From an uncultured Prevotella sp. (GTDB lineage Bacteria; Bacteroidota; Bacteroidia; Bacteroidales; Bacteroidaceae): a stretch of DNA of 64,000 bases. The DNA lies in NCBI GenBank assembly GCA_944319935.1, contig CALUFM010000001.1:248001-312000 (forward strand), read 5' to 3'. Position numbers and translations under genes: made by a program. Every line of letters begins with the position of its first letter. Position 1 is the stretch's first letter. The notes below the pieces were generated by a model. The model worked only from the letters and a program-made list of their open reading frames with translations. It made no database searches and had not been told where the DNA came from. Positions 7,953-16,809 of the stretch are shown piece after piece.

Positions 7953-9701
7953 TCAGTCCAAGTTAAGCGACTTCTTAATGGCCTCAATCTTCTCCATAGC
8001 CTCATTAGTGCAACGCTCGTAGCACCCGGCGCACTTCATAGTGCCCTTGGCCTCCACGTAGAACTTGATTTTCGGCTCCGTTCCTGACGGACGGACGCTG
8101 ACCTTTGTGTCGTCGTCGCAGAACCACTGAAGCACGTTGCTTGTGGTAGGCATGTCGATTTTCGTGACATTGCCGGCCGCGTCACGCTGCTCAAGCGTCT
8201 GGTAGTCTTTCCACAAAACAACCTTGCTGCCGCCAAGCTCTGTGGGCGGATTGTTGCGGAAATTAGTCATCATCTGCTTGATTTCATCTGCTCCAGTCTT
8301 GCCAGGCTTGACAACATTAACGGTAAGTTCCTTGGAGAATCCGTATTCAAGATAAATATCCATCAAGACATCATACAGGGTCTTGCCCTGGTCTTTCGCC
8401 CAAGCGCAAATCTCTGCGAGAAGAGAACAAGCCGAAACGGCGTCCTTGTCGCGCACGAAATCTTCAGCCAAGAAGCCATAACTCTCCTCACCGCCACCGA
8501 TATACTGCTGCTTTCCTTCTGAAAGAGCCATCTCGCGGGCAATCCACTTGAAGCCGGTATAGCAGTCGCGCATCTCAATATGCTGCTTGTCGGCAATCTT
8601 CTTGATTACCTCAGTAGTCACAATGGTCTTGACGATGAAGTCAGTCGGCTTCATCAAGCCTTTCGCCTGACGGTTGCGTATGATATAATATAGGAAGAGG
8701 AGGCATGTCTGGTTGCCATTGATAAGTATCCATTCGCCCTTGTCGTTCTTGCAAGCCATGCCAACGCGGTCAGCGTCAGGGTCGCTCGCCATCACGATGT
8801 CGGCGTCGAGTTCCTTCGCGTCACGCAACGCAAGGGTAAGAGCCTCGCCGTTCTCAGGGTTCGGGCTGACTACCGTGGGGAAGTCGCCGCTCTTAACCAT
8901 CTGCTCTTTCACACAGTGAACATTCTCAAATCCCCAAAGCTTCAGCGATTGCGGAATGAGCATCATGCCAGTGCCGTGCAACGGAGTGTAAACAATTTTC
9001 AAGTCCTTTTGACGCTTGATAGCTTCCGGGTCAATTGAAATGCCGTGGATGAGGTCAAGGTAAATCTTGTCGATTTCAGCTCCGATAATTTCAACAAGCT
9101 CCTTGTTGCCGTCAAACTTCACGTCCTCCACAGTAACCTTGTTCACTTCGTCGATGATGCCTGTATCATGAGGAGCAAGCACCTGTGCGCCGTCTTCCCA
9201 GTAAGCTTTGTAGCCGTTATATTCTTTCGGGTTGTGGCTTGCGGTGATATTCACGCCGCTCTGGCATCCAAGATGGCGGATGGCGAACGAGCATTCAGGC
9301 GTTGGACGCATGTCATCGAACAAATAAACCTTGATGCCGTTGGCTGAGAATATGTTGGCTACTGTCTCCGCAAAGAGGCGGCTGTTGTTGCGGCAGTCGT
9401 GGCAAACGACAACAGATATTTGCTCACGGTCGGCAAAGTTCTTCTTCAAGTAGTTTGCAAAGCCTTGAGTGGCCATGCCAACGGTGTAAATGTTCATGCG
9501 GTTGCTGCCCGCACCCATTATGCCACGAAGGCCGCCCGTGCCAAACTCAAGGTTCTTATAGAAGCTCTCTATCAGGTCAGTCTTGTCTTCCTTGTCAAGC
9601 ATTTCTTTCACGGCTTTCTGTGTGTCCGCGTCAAAAACCGGTGTGAGCCACTGCTTGGCCTTGGCTTCACACAAAGCAATCAATTCCGAGTTATTTTCCA
9701 T
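7953..9701 (-). CDS. Alpha-D-phosphohexomutase (phosphoglucomutase/phosphomannomutase type)
   Basis: A 582-residue cytoplasmic enzyme that interconverts hexose-1- and hexose-6-phosphates. Visible landmarks: N-terminal FGTGGLRGIMGAGSNRMN, the catalytic phosphoserine loop GVNITASHNPKEYNGYK near residue 145, the metal loop ASDPDADRVGM near 310, the sugar loop GGGEESYGFLA near 407, and the phosphate loop VRPSGTEPKIKFYVEAKG near the C-terminus. The length fits the long bacterial class often labelled phospho-sugar mutase. A promoter box lies at 9823-9830 and a terminator at 7900-7931, so the gene is probably monocistronic. Confidence 0.93.
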   Translation of the reverse strand: MENNSELIALCEAKAKQWLTPVFDADTQKAVKEMLDKEDKTDLIESFYKNLEFGTGGLRGIMGAGSNRMNIYTVGMATQGFANYLKKNFADREQISVVVCHDCRNNSRLFAETVANIFSANGIKVYLFDDMRPTPECSFAIRHLGCQSGVNITASHNPKEYNGYKAYWEDGAQVLAPHDTGIIDEVNKVTVEDVKFDGNKELVEIIGAEIDKIYLDLIHGISIDPEAIKRQKDLKIVYTPLHGTGMMLIPQSLKLWGFENVHCVKEQMVKSGDFPTVVSPNPENGEALTLALRDAKELDADIVMASDPDADRVGMACKNDKGEWILINGNQTCLLFLYYIIRNRQAKGLMKPTDFIVKTIVTTEVIKKIADKQHIEMRDCYTGFKWIAREMALSEGKQQYIGGGEESYGFLAEDFVRDKDAVSACSLLAEICAWAKDQGKTLYDVLMDIYLEYGFSKELTVNVVKPGKTGADEIKQMMTNFRNNPPTELGGSKVVLWKDYQTLEQRDAAGNVTKIDMPTTSNVLQWFCDDDTKVSVRPSGTEPKIKFYVEAKGTMKCAGCYERCTNEAMEKIEAIKKSLNLD

Positions 9702-9822
9702 ACTATTAATTAGATGTTAGTGATTTCATGTTTTTAAATATCCTGCTCATACTCCATACTTCACAATTCCACGTCAGCATGGATGGCAGTCCATGGTACA
9801 ATATACGCTCTCTATGTTGGTA

Positions 9823-9830
9823 CAAAGATA
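9823..9830 (-). promoter_or_regulatory. Promoter -7 box for the phosphohexomutase gene
   Basis: The minus strand reads TATCTTTG (TAnnTTTG), giving a leader of about 115 nt before the start at 9701. Confidence 0.55.
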
Positions 9831-10014
9831 ACAAATAAAATCCAAACACCCAGTAAAGACATGGCAAAATTTGCTTTTTTCTTCATTTTTTCATATCCAC
9901 CCATTCCGCACCACACCACATAAAAACAACAAGCCGACCATATTTGCAATGGCTGTATGCCAACATGGAAATCTCACTACAACAAACAATCCACACCAAC
10001 AAGACATCCGCCCA

Positions 10015-10335
10015 ACCGCAAAAGACGATTCATCCGCAAACCTTTTGGATAGTACATAAAAGTCTATCCCGTCCCCGAAGGGGGCAAACTCCGCTTAACC
10101 GCCGGCGGAGTGAGCGCGGCGAACGTAACCTGCGGCAAGTCGAAACTACTCCAACCGTCCCCGAAGGGGGCGAATACCAGTTTGTTGTTCGCCCTCTTCG
10201 AGGACGATATTATTTGCGCATACATACCGCAAGTTCCGCTTCACTCCACATGCGGTTAAGCTTAATTGGACGTCTTCGACGCCCTGCTACGCATTGTTGT
10301 CATCCAAAGGGTTTGCGGATGAACCGCAAAAGACG
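10015..10335. mobile_element. Candidate miniature inverted-repeat element with flanking direct repeats
   Basis: A 22-bp inverted repeat with one mismatch bounds about 295 bp: 10029-10050 pairs with 10302-10323 (core ATCCGCAAACC...TTTGGAT). Immediately outside, the 13-mer ACCGCAAAAGACG occurs at 10015-10027 and again at 10323-10335, as expected of a target-site duplication. The interior has no coding frame but holds two exact copies of CCGTCCCCGAAGGGGGC (10069-10085 and 10155-10171) and a GC content above its flanks. The element appears to sit inside a degenerate AAAAGACGGC repeat. No transposase is present. Confidence 0.5.
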
Positions 10336-10440
10336 GCAAACGGCAACACAAAAGACGGCAAACGACGTTGCAAAAGGCCATCTTTTAAGCTGCGAAAAAA
10401 CGGCCTTTTGTAACACCTTGACTACCAATGCATTACAAAA
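10323..10440. repeat. Degenerate AAAAGACGGC intergenic repeat, copy 2
   Basis: CAAAAGACGGCAAACG occurs exactly at 10327-10342 and again at 10349-10364, and is identical to the 16-mer at 5966-5981. It is followed by GCAAAAGGCCATCTTTTAAG and an inverse AACGGCCTTTTGTAACA segment, so several alternative stems can form. It lies directly upstream of the btuB promoter. Confidence 0.75.
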
Positions 10441-10489
10441 ACACAGCCAATACGGCCATAAATTAATGGAAAAATAACAGCTCACATGT

Positions 10490-10520
10490 TTTGATGTTAC
10501 GGCTTTTATACGTACCTTTG
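10490..10520 (+). promoter_or_regulatory. Promoter of the cobalamin uptake operon
   Basis: TTTG at 10490-10493 and TACCTTTG at 10513-10520 are separated by 19 bp, matching the Bacteroidetes promoter. Transcription would start near 10527, just before the riboswitch. Confidence 0.85.
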
Positions 10521-10527
10521 CAACGCT

Positions 10528-10728
10528 GATTGGTTCACACGAATGTGAGATTAAAAGGGAAACGGGTGAGAATCCCGTACAGTCCCGCTGCTGTGAGTTG
10601 TCAGTTTCGAGACGAACAACACGCCACTGGCCCACCATTTGCCGGGAAGGCAGTTCGCCTTGGGACAACAAAGTCAGAAGACCTGCCGTCAGCCAGATGT
10701 TTAATTCACCGTTTCGAGGAAGACGGTG
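10528..10728 (+). promoter_or_regulatory. Cobalamin riboswitch
   Basis: The leader holds the conserved adenosylcobalamin aptamer segments in order: GGGAAACGGGTGAGAATCCC from 10557, the CCCGCTGCTGTGAG segment from 10583, GCCACTGG near 10623, GCCGGGAAGG near 10641, and the B12 box AGTCAGAAGACCTGCCGT at 10672-10689. A short hairpin follows (CACCGT 10707-10712 with ACGGTG 10723-10728), close to the start of the receptor gene and able to take part in translational control. By family knowledge, cobalamin binding represses the downstream uptake genes. Confidence 0.95.
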
Positions 10729-10745
10729 CATTATGGATTACGACC

Positions 10746-12740
10746 TTGACACATATCAAGCCCATTACATTTGCGGTGGCGTTGGTATTGACCGTACCTG
10801 CATCCGCACAGACGCAACGCACGGACAGCGTTGCGGAAGACCGCACTCTGCACAGCATAACCGTAACGGACAAGGCACGTTCGAAAAGAATATCCACGAC
10901 GGCTCCGCTGCACGTACTCGACAGCAAAGACATCTTGCGCCTTGGAGTGACCGACATCGCCGACGCCCTGCATCGCCTGCCGGGCATCACCCTGCGAGAC
11001 TATGGCGGGGCGGGCGGCATGAAAACCGTGGCTGTACGCGGTTTCGGTGCGCAACACGCAGGTGTCAGTTATGACGGAATAGCCATGAGCGACTGCCAGA
11101 CAGGAGAAATAGACGTATCACGATATTCGCTTGAAAACGCAGAAAACATATCATTAAGCATAGGTGACAACGAAGACATATTCATCCCTGCTCGTAACGC
11201 CTCTTACGCCGCGATGCTGTCAATCACCACGATGGCTCCGCCTACAGACAACCGCAAGGCACACGTCACGGCGCAAGTAAAGGTCGGTTCGTTCGGATAC
11301 GTCAGCCCTTTCATACGCTTTTCACAAAGCCTGACTGACAAATTCGCGTTGACTGTGTCAGGCGAATACACATACGCGGAAAACGACTATCCGTTCACGC
11401 TTCACAACGTAAGCCTGACCACAAAAGAAAAGCGCACCAACAGCATGATGAACTCTGCCAACGGAGAAGCTGGATTTATCTGGAACATCGGCCAAAACAG
11501 CCGCATGGACGGTAAAATATACTATTACGACAACGACCGCCAACTGCCGGGACAGGTCCGGCTGTACACGGACATAAGCGAAGAACGGCTACATGACCGC
11601 AACGCTTTCGCGCAAATGCAATACCGCACGTGGAACAGCCGTAACCTGGCTTTCAAACTGAACGCCAAGTTCAATTGGTCATCTTCTGAATATACGAACG
11701 GCATATACAAAGACGGAATCAACAACGCGAACTATTGGCAGCGGGAGGCATACGCCTCAGCGTGCTTGCTGTACACGCCCGCAAAGGCATGGGCGTTAAG
11801 CTATTCGGCCGACTATATCTTCAACAACCTGAACAGCAGTCTGAAGACTGACACGAGGCCATACCGCCACACGGTGTTACAGGCCGCCACAGCACGTTAC
11901 AGGAACAGCCGGCTTACGGTTATGGCACGGCTTCTGTATTCGTTGTATTTCAATGCGGCGAAAGACGGCGACGGGGCAAAGGACGCACGACGCCTGTCGC
12001 CATCGGTATCGGCGTCATACAAACTGCTCCGCGATGAAGACCTTTATATAAGGATTTCATACAAAAACATCTTCCGTGCGCCGACATTCAACGAATCATA
12101 TTTCTACCATTACGGCAGCAAAAACCTGCTGCCGGAAAGCACCGGCCAGGTGAATATCGGCATGACGTGGAGGCATGGCTACGGCAAAGAGTCGTACCTC
12201 AACCTGTCCGTTGACGGATACATGAACAGGGTAAAAGACAAGATTGTGGCTGTGCCTTACAACATGTTCGTATGGACAAACATCAACGTGGGAAAGGTTG
12301 AAGGCCACGGCATTGAAACAGAAGCCACTTTAAGCCACCGTTTCAACCAACGCTTCGCCCTGACAGCAACAGCGAACTACAGTTGGCAATGCTCTGAAAA
12401 CAAGACAAACAAGGAGTCCCCATACTACGGCTACCAGATAGCCTACACGCCTGAACACCAAGGCAGCGCGGCCATCAGTTTTGAAAATCCATGGGTCAAC
12501 CTTTCCGTACACGGCCATGGCATGAGCCACAGGTACACAAACAACCAGCATTACGACGGCACACGCATTGACGGATACATGGAAATGGGCTTAACGGCAT
12601 ACCGCACATTCAAGCTGACATTCGGCGAATTGGAAGCACGGGCGGACGTCAAGAACCTTTTGGACAAGCAATATGAGATAGTGTCACATTATCCAATGCC
12701 TGGCAGAAGTTACCAAATTTCAATAAAATACAAATTCTAA
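10746..12740 (+). CDS. btuB: TonB-dependent vitamin B12 receptor (BtuB-like)
   Basis: Outer-membrane receptor importing cobalamin, about 664 residues. The plug is visible from LHVLDSKDILRLGVTDIAD through RLPGITLRDYGGAGGMKTVA and VRGFGAQHAGVSYDGIAM. The barrel ends in the aromatic outer-membrane signature GRSYQISIKYKF. The frame opens at 10530 inside the riboswitch, so an upstream ATG there cannot be the start. The best start is TTG 10746, which gives a signal peptide ending VLTVPASAQ. The only nearby ATG (10733) is in another frame and gives no receptor sequence. A siderophore substrate is possible from the fold alone, but the riboswitch and neighbours favour B12. Confidence 0.88.
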   Translation: MTHIKPITFAVALVLTVPASAQTQRTDSVAEDRTLHSITVTDKARSKRISTTAPLHVLDSKDILRLGVTDIADALHRLPGITLRDYGGAGGMKTVAVRGFGAQHAGVSYDGIAMSDCQTGEIDVSRYSLENAENISLSIGDNEDIFIPARNASYAAMLSITTMAPPTDNRKAHVTAQVKVGSFGYVSPFIRFSQSLTDKFALTVSGEYTYAENDYPFTLHNVSLTTKEKRTNSMMNSANGEAGFIWNIGQNSRMDGKIYYYDNDRQLPGQVRLYTDISEERLHDRNAFAQMQYRTWNSRNLAFKLNAKFNWSSSEYTNGIYKDGINNANYWQREAYASACLLYTPAKAWALSYSADYIFNNLNSSLKTDTRPYRHTVLQAATARYRNSRLTVMARLLYSLYFNAAKDGDGAKDARRLSPSVSASYKLLRDEDLYIRISYKNIFRAPTFNESYFYHYGSKNLLPESTGQVNIGMTWRHGYGKESYLNLSVDGYMNRVKDKIVAVPYNMFVWTNINVGKVEGHGIETEATLSHRFNQRFALTATANYSWQCSENKTNKESPYYGYQIAYTPEHQGSAAISFENPWVNLSVHGHGMSHRYTNNQHYDGTRIDGYMEMGLTAYRTFKLTFGELEARADVKNLLDKQYEIVSHYPMPGRSYQISIKYKF

Positions 12741-12750
12741 AAACATCCAA

Positions 12751-13869
12751 ATGAAAAAGTTTCTTTCCTTCGCCGCACTCGCGGCAATGTGTGTTTCGAC
12801 ATTCACCGCATGTAGCGATGATGACACCCCCACACCGACACCTACGCCAGTGACCGTCACAAACGGGCTGTTCGTAATCAACGCAGGCAATTCAAGTGCC
12901 CAGATAGACGGCAGCCTGACATTCATCAGCAAAGACGGCAACGTGGTGCAAAACGCATTCAGTACTGCCAACGGACGTTCATTAGGCAACACACCGAATG
13001 ACGCCATCGTGCATGGAAGCAAACTGTACATCGCTGTTACGGGAGAGAATACAATCGAAGTAATCGACAGAAATACACTGAAATCAACCCAAATCAGCAC
13101 AACCAAACTGATGGGCGACGACAAAGGCAAACAGCCTCGCCGCTTGCTGGCTGGCGGAAAGTACGTATTCGTGTCAACATTTGACGGATATGTCGCGCAG
13201 ATTGACACGACAGATTACAGCTTGTCAAACATCTACAAGGCAGGTTCTTACCCGGAAGGGATGGCTGGCAGCGGCTCTACCCTATATGTGGCAAACTCTG
13301 ATTACGGCAGCGGCGTTAATCCGTCAATATCAGCCATCGACCTAAATACAGGCAATTCGACCGAGCTGAAGAACGAACTTGTCATGAACCCGACCAGCCT
13401 TGCTGCTGTCGGCGACAACCTTTACATTCTTGATTATGGACGATATGATGAAAATTACAACCAGCAAGACGCCGGTGTCCGCCTTATGAACGGAGGCAAT
13501 GTGACAAAAGTTGTTGCGGCAACCATGATGGCCGTAGACGCACAACGCGGCCTGATATACACCGTAAACGCGCCCTACACATATCCGGCAACACCTGTAA
13601 CATACAATGTTTACAACATATCAACCGGAGAGAACAAGACATTCATCGGCGGCGACGACATCGAAAGTCCCGCCGCAATTGCGGTAGACCCAGCCAACGG
13701 AGACGTTTACATCACGTCTTACAAGATGGATTATGACACAGGTTTCGCCGACTACTTCACCAACGGATATGTGAACCAATACACAGCCGACGGCACTTTT
13801 GTCAGACAATTCACTACAGGAGTAGGCCCTACAGCACTTGTCTTCAACTATTACACAACGTATGAATAG
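12751..13869 (+). CDS. btuG: Surface lipoprotein, YncE/BtuG-like beta-propeller, probable B12-binding protein
   Basis: A 372-residue lipoprotein: the signal peptide ends in STFTAC, followed by SDDD, which resembles the surface-export signal of Bacteroidetes lipoproteins, then a (TP)n linker. The rest has repeated propeller-blade sequences such as GSKLYIAVTGENTIEVIDR, GGKYVFVSTFDGYVAQIDT and GSTLYVANSDYGSG. In Bacteroides the propeller lipoprotein BtuG sits on BtuB and captures B12 with high affinity. Position 10 bp after btuB behind a cobalamin riboswitch supports that role. The ligand is inferred from context. Confidence 0.85.
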   Translation: MKKFLSFAALAAMCVSTFTACSDDDTPTPTPTPVTVTNGLFVINAGNSSAQIDGSLTFISKDGNVVQNAFSTANGRSLGNTPNDAIVHGSKLYIAVTGENTIEVIDRNTLKSTQISTTKLMGDDKGKQPRRLLAGGKYVFVSTFDGYVAQIDTTDYSLSNIYKAGSYPEGMAGSGSTLYVANSDYGSGVNPSISAIDLNTGNSTELKNELVMNPTSLAAVGDNLYILDYGRYDENYNQQDAGVRLMNGGNVTKVVAATMMAVDAQRGLIYTVNAPYTYPATPVTYNVYNISTGENKTFIGGDDIESPAAIAVDPANGDVYITSYKMDYDTGFADYFTNGYVNQYTADGTFVRQFTTGVGPTALVFNYYTTYE

Positions 13870-15004
13870 CCTAAAAATCATCATCAACGCCGCCGTGGCA
13901 CTCGTCCTGCTTTGCTCATGCAATGCGGGTGGTGCCACGGCGGCCTTTTCCGGAGGCGACACCGTCAAATTAGAACATGCCCAATTGCTACATATTATAA
14001 AGCACAAAGGGTACACTGTCGTGACAATCGACGACCCTTGGAACAAGGGAAAGACATTGCATACATACGTACTTGTGCCCGACGGCATGAAAAGTCCAGT
14101 GGAAAAAGATGACATTGGAGGAAATACGACATTGGTAAGCATACCCTTGAAACGGGCCGTAATAACAACATCCGTGCATTGCGGACTTGTGATGAACCTC
14201 GGAAAGGACGACGCCATACGCGGGACATGCGACCTAAACTACATCAACATACCATGGATTAAGCAACAACATTCAATCGGCAAAATAGCCGATTGCGGCA
14301 ACAGTACAACTCCTACACTTGAAAAGATAATATCCATCAACGCCGACGCTGTGTTGATTTCCCCGTTCCAAAACAGCGGAGGATACGGAAGACTCGACGA
14401 ATGGGGCAATCCCATAATCGAAATGGCCGACTACATGGAAACCTCCCCGCTCGGAAGAGCAGAATGGATGAAGTTCTACGGTCTGCTATTTGGTGCGGAG
14501 AAAGAGGCTGACAGCCTTTTCAACAAAGTGGAAAAGAATTACAACGACCTGAAAGCAATTGCCGGCAAATCATCTACAAGGTTGTCAATGATTATTGACA
14601 AAGTGGAGGGCCCGGTATGGTATGTTCCCGGAGGGCGCAGCACTATCGGCCAAATGATAGCCGACGCCAACGCAGGCTACGCATTCTCTGACGACAAAAG
14701 CAGCGGTAGCTTGCAACTTACATTCGAGACGATTTTGGCCAAAGCCGGCAACGCCGACGTGTGGCTGTACCGTTATAGCCCACCGGCAACGGCGTCTTAC
14801 ACATCCCTACTTTCAGAACATCACGGCTATGCGCAATTCAAAGCTTTCAAGGAAAGGAATGTATATGCATGCAACACCTTGGCGACAACATTCTATGAGG
14901 ACACCCCCTTCCGTCCGGACATGCTCCTACGCGACTTCATCATAATCACACATCCAGACCTGAAAAACCTTGGCAAGCCAAAATATTTTACCAAATTGAG
15001 ATGA
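13862..15004 (+). CDS. btuF: Periplasmic cobalamin-binding lipoprotein (BtuF-like)
   Basis: Substrate-binding protein of an ABC importer, about 380 residues, helical-backbone (TroA/BtuF) fold. The start at ATG 13862 overlaps the btuG stop by 8 bp and gives a lipoprotein signal peptide ending LLCSC; the in-frame ATG at 13838 would lie inside btuG and spoil the signal. Family features are RAVITTSVHCGLVMNLG, LEKIISINADAVLISPF and a C-terminal DVWLYRY segment. It overlaps the permease gene by ATGA. FecB-type iron-chelate proteins are the alternative. Confidence 0.85.
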   Translation: MNSLKIIINAAVALVLLCSCNAGGATAAFSGGDTVKLEHAQLLHIIKHKGYTVVTIDDPWNKGKTLHTYVLVPDGMKSPVEKDDIGGNTTLVSIPLKRAVITTSVHCGLVMNLGKDDAIRGTCDLNYINIPWIKQQHSIGKIADCGNSTTPTLEKIISINADAVLISPFQNSGGYGRLDEWGNPIIEMADYMETSPLGRAEWMKFYGLLFGAEKEADSLFNKVEKNYNDLKAIAGKSSTRLSMIIDKVEGPVWYVPGGRSTIGQMIADANAGYAFSDDKSSGSLQLTFETILAKAGNADVWLYRYSPPATASYTSLLSEHHGYAQFKAFKERNVYACNTLATTFYEDTPFRPDMLLRDFIIITHPDLKNLGKPKYFTKLR

Positions 15005-16014
15005 CAAAAGGAACAAAGCTTAACTGGATAATGGCTGTCGCCTTACTACCGGCATTCGCCCTGAACCTGATGTTCGGAGCTGTTGACATACCCGTGTCAG
15101 ATGTTTTCAACATCATATTCGGCAAGGCGAACTGCAACGGAGCATGGAAGTACATCATATTGCAGACCCGTTTGCCACAAGCCATCACGGCCATCCTGTG
15201 CGGAAGTTCGCTTGCCGTAAGCGGACTTTTGCTGCAAACGGCGTTCCGCAACCCGTTGGCTGGCCCGTCCATTTTCGGCATAAACAGTGGAGCCAGTTTG
15301 GGAGCCGCACTTGTTTTACTGGCTTTCGGCGGAAGCATGACTCTGGGCGGTGTGCCATTGACCGGTTTCTTTGCCGTAATCATCGCCGCCTTCATAGGCT
15401 CTGCAGCCGTTATGGCGATATTACTGTTATTCGCACGGATGGTGAAAAACGATGTGATGCTGCTTATAATTGGAATAATGATTGGCTACGTGGCATCATC
15501 CGCAATATCACTTCTCAATTTTTTCTCTACCAACGAAGGGGTACACTCGTATATGGTTTGGGGGTTGGGAAACTTCGGCGGCGTGTCGATGAAACAAATA
15601 CCCGTTTTCTCCGCCATAACAATTATTGGTTTGACTTGCTCCCTACTGCTCATAAAACCACTCAACGTATTGCTCTTAGGAGGGCAATACGCCACAAACC
15701 TTGGCATCAACACCACCCGACTACGCAACCAATTGTTGCTCATCACCGGACTTCTCACAGCCTCGGCGACTGCGTTTTGCGGTCCGATAGCCTTCATCGG
15801 GCTTGCCGTTCCACACATTGCACGCCTGATTCTGAATACAGACAATCACAAACAACTTATCCCGGCGACCATCATCGCAGGAGCGTTGACGGCTTTGGCA
15901 TGCAATCTTGTAAGCGTCATGCCAGGCGAAAAAGGCATAATCCCGCTCAATGCTATAACACCGATAATAGGCGCACCCGTGATAATATATGTAATCACAA
16001 GGCATAAGGCTTAG
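15001..16014 (+). CDS. btuC: Cobalamin ABC transporter permease (BtuC/FecCD family)
   Basis: Inner-membrane permease (337 residues) with about ten hydrophobic segments. Hallmarks are LQTRLPQAITAILCGSSLAV, QTAFRNPLAGPSIFGINSGA, and IAFIGLAVPHIARLILNTDN near the C-terminus, the last including the coupling-helix region that contacts the ATPase. Its ATG overlaps the btuF stop. The expected ATP-binding subunit (BtuD) does not follow; the next gene is an unrelated nitroreductase after about 100 bp. Confidence 0.9.
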   Translation: MTKGTKLNWIMAVALLPAFALNLMFGAVDIPVSDVFNIIFGKANCNGAWKYIILQTRLPQAITAILCGSSLAVSGLLLQTAFRNPLAGPSIFGINSGASLGAALVLLAFGGSMTLGGVPLTGFFAVIIAAFIGSAAVMAILLLFARMVKNDVMLLIIGIMIGYVASSAISLLNFFSTNEGVHSYMVWGLGNFGGVSMKQIPVFSAITIIGLTCSLLLIKPLNVLLLGGQYATNLGINTTRLRNQLLLITGLLTASATAFCGPIAFIGLAVPHIARLILNTDNHKQLIPATIIAGALTALACNLVSVMPGEKGIIPLNAITPIIGAPVIIYVITRHKA

Positions 16015-16080
16015 GTCGGAACAAAAGCAAAATAAAACTAAAAAACGGCTGCCGCTTACACTTTGCATACAATATTTAGC

Positions 16081-16088
16081 TACATTTG
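16081..16088 (+). promoter_or_regulatory. Promoter -7 box for the nitroreductase gene
   Basis: TACATTTG matches TAnnTTTG and lies 25 bp before the ATG at 16113. Confidence 0.65.
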
Positions 16089-16112
16089 CATTGTAACTAA
16101 AACCACAAACAA

Positions 16113-16745
16113 ATGAAAAACAGCAAATTCAAAGCTACAGCCATCGCCGCAGTCATCGCATTGGCATGCGCTTGCCCTACTGCGCAAGCACAGGACGTAA
16201 CATTGCCAGCCCCAACAAAGGCAAACGTACAAGGCAGTTTGTCAAAAGCCCTGCAAGACCGTAAATCAACCAGAACTTTCACCAACAAGGCGGTAAGTCA
16301 GCAGACATTGTCAGACCTGCTGTGGTCTGCGAACGGAGTGAACCGCAACGACGGCAAGCGGACAGCACCTTCCGCCCGCAACAAGCAAGACATAACAATA
16401 TATGTTGGCACAGCCGACGGGACATTCCGCTATGACGCAGCCGGCAACAAGCTGCTGAAGATTGGCAACGGAGACTTGCGCAAAGCAGCCGCCGACCGCA
16501 ACAAGTTCATCGCTACGGCACCGGTCGTATTAGTGATAGCATCTGACACAGCCCTGATGAACGGCAACATGGCCCTCAGCGGCATCGATGCGGGCACAGT
16601 GGTGCAGAACGTTTACCTTTATTGCGCGGCCAACGGCCTTGGCACAGTGTGCTGCTACGCAACAGAAAACACAGCGGAAATGCAAAAATTTCTCGGCATA
16701 AGCAGCAACATCAAACCATTGGTCTACATGCCGATAGGCTACTGA
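16113..16745 (+). CDS. Exported nitroreductase-family protein (SagB/ThcOx-like)
   Basis: A 210-residue protein with an N-terminal signal peptide ending PTAQAQD, followed by a compact FMN-dependent nitroreductase fold. Conserved pieces are LQDRKSTRTFTNKAVSQQTL, LSDLLWSANGVNRNDGKRTA with the flavin-binding Arg region, PSARNKQDITIYV, and the C-terminal GLGTVCCYATE. The signal peptide is the unusual part, since most family members are cytoplasmic; secreted versions are common in Bacteroidetes. The substrate is unknown. It has its own promoter box and terminator, so it is not part of the B12 operon. Confidence 0.85.
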   Translation: MKNSKFKATAIAAVIALACACPTAQAQDVTLPAPTKANVQGSLSKALQDRKSTRTFTNKAVSQQTLSDLLWSANGVNRNDGKRTAPSARNKQDITIYVGTADGTFRYDAAGNKLLKIGNGDLRKAAADRNKFIATAPVVLVIASDTALMNGNMALSGIDAGTVVQNVYLYCAANGLGTVCCYATENTAEMQKFLGISSNIKPLVYMPIGY

Positions 16746-16809
16746 CACCCACGAACCTACGCCACAAAAGCCGTTACACAGCATACGCGCGACTATCTGA
16801 CGACACATG

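Noticed and set aside
7757..7966. 69-codon plus-strand ORF between the PP-loop gene and the phosphohexomutase gene
   Set aside because: It runs through the terminator hairpin of the leftward gene, has no promoter box and looks like a random basic/aromatic sequence.
10069..10171. Two identical 17-bp words and hairpin-rich arrays considered as CRISPR repeats
   Set aside because: Only two copies with a non-standard spacing, no leader and no cas genes; none of the repeat arrays has regular spacers.
9944..10477. 177-codon plus-strand ORF over the inverted-repeat element
   Set aside because: It is composed of repeat sequence, lacks any recognisable domain and spans the element boundaries.
10528..10728. 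Iron-siderophore uptake as the function of the 10.7-16.0 kb operon
   Set aside because: The receptor and ABC families alone allow it, but the cobalamin riboswitch and the BtuG-like propeller make B12 the better call.
10530..10745. N-terminal extension of the B12 receptor frame
   Set aside because: It translates the riboswitch itself, and the promoter box at 10513-10520 puts the transcript start at about 10527. A signal peptide appears only after 10746.
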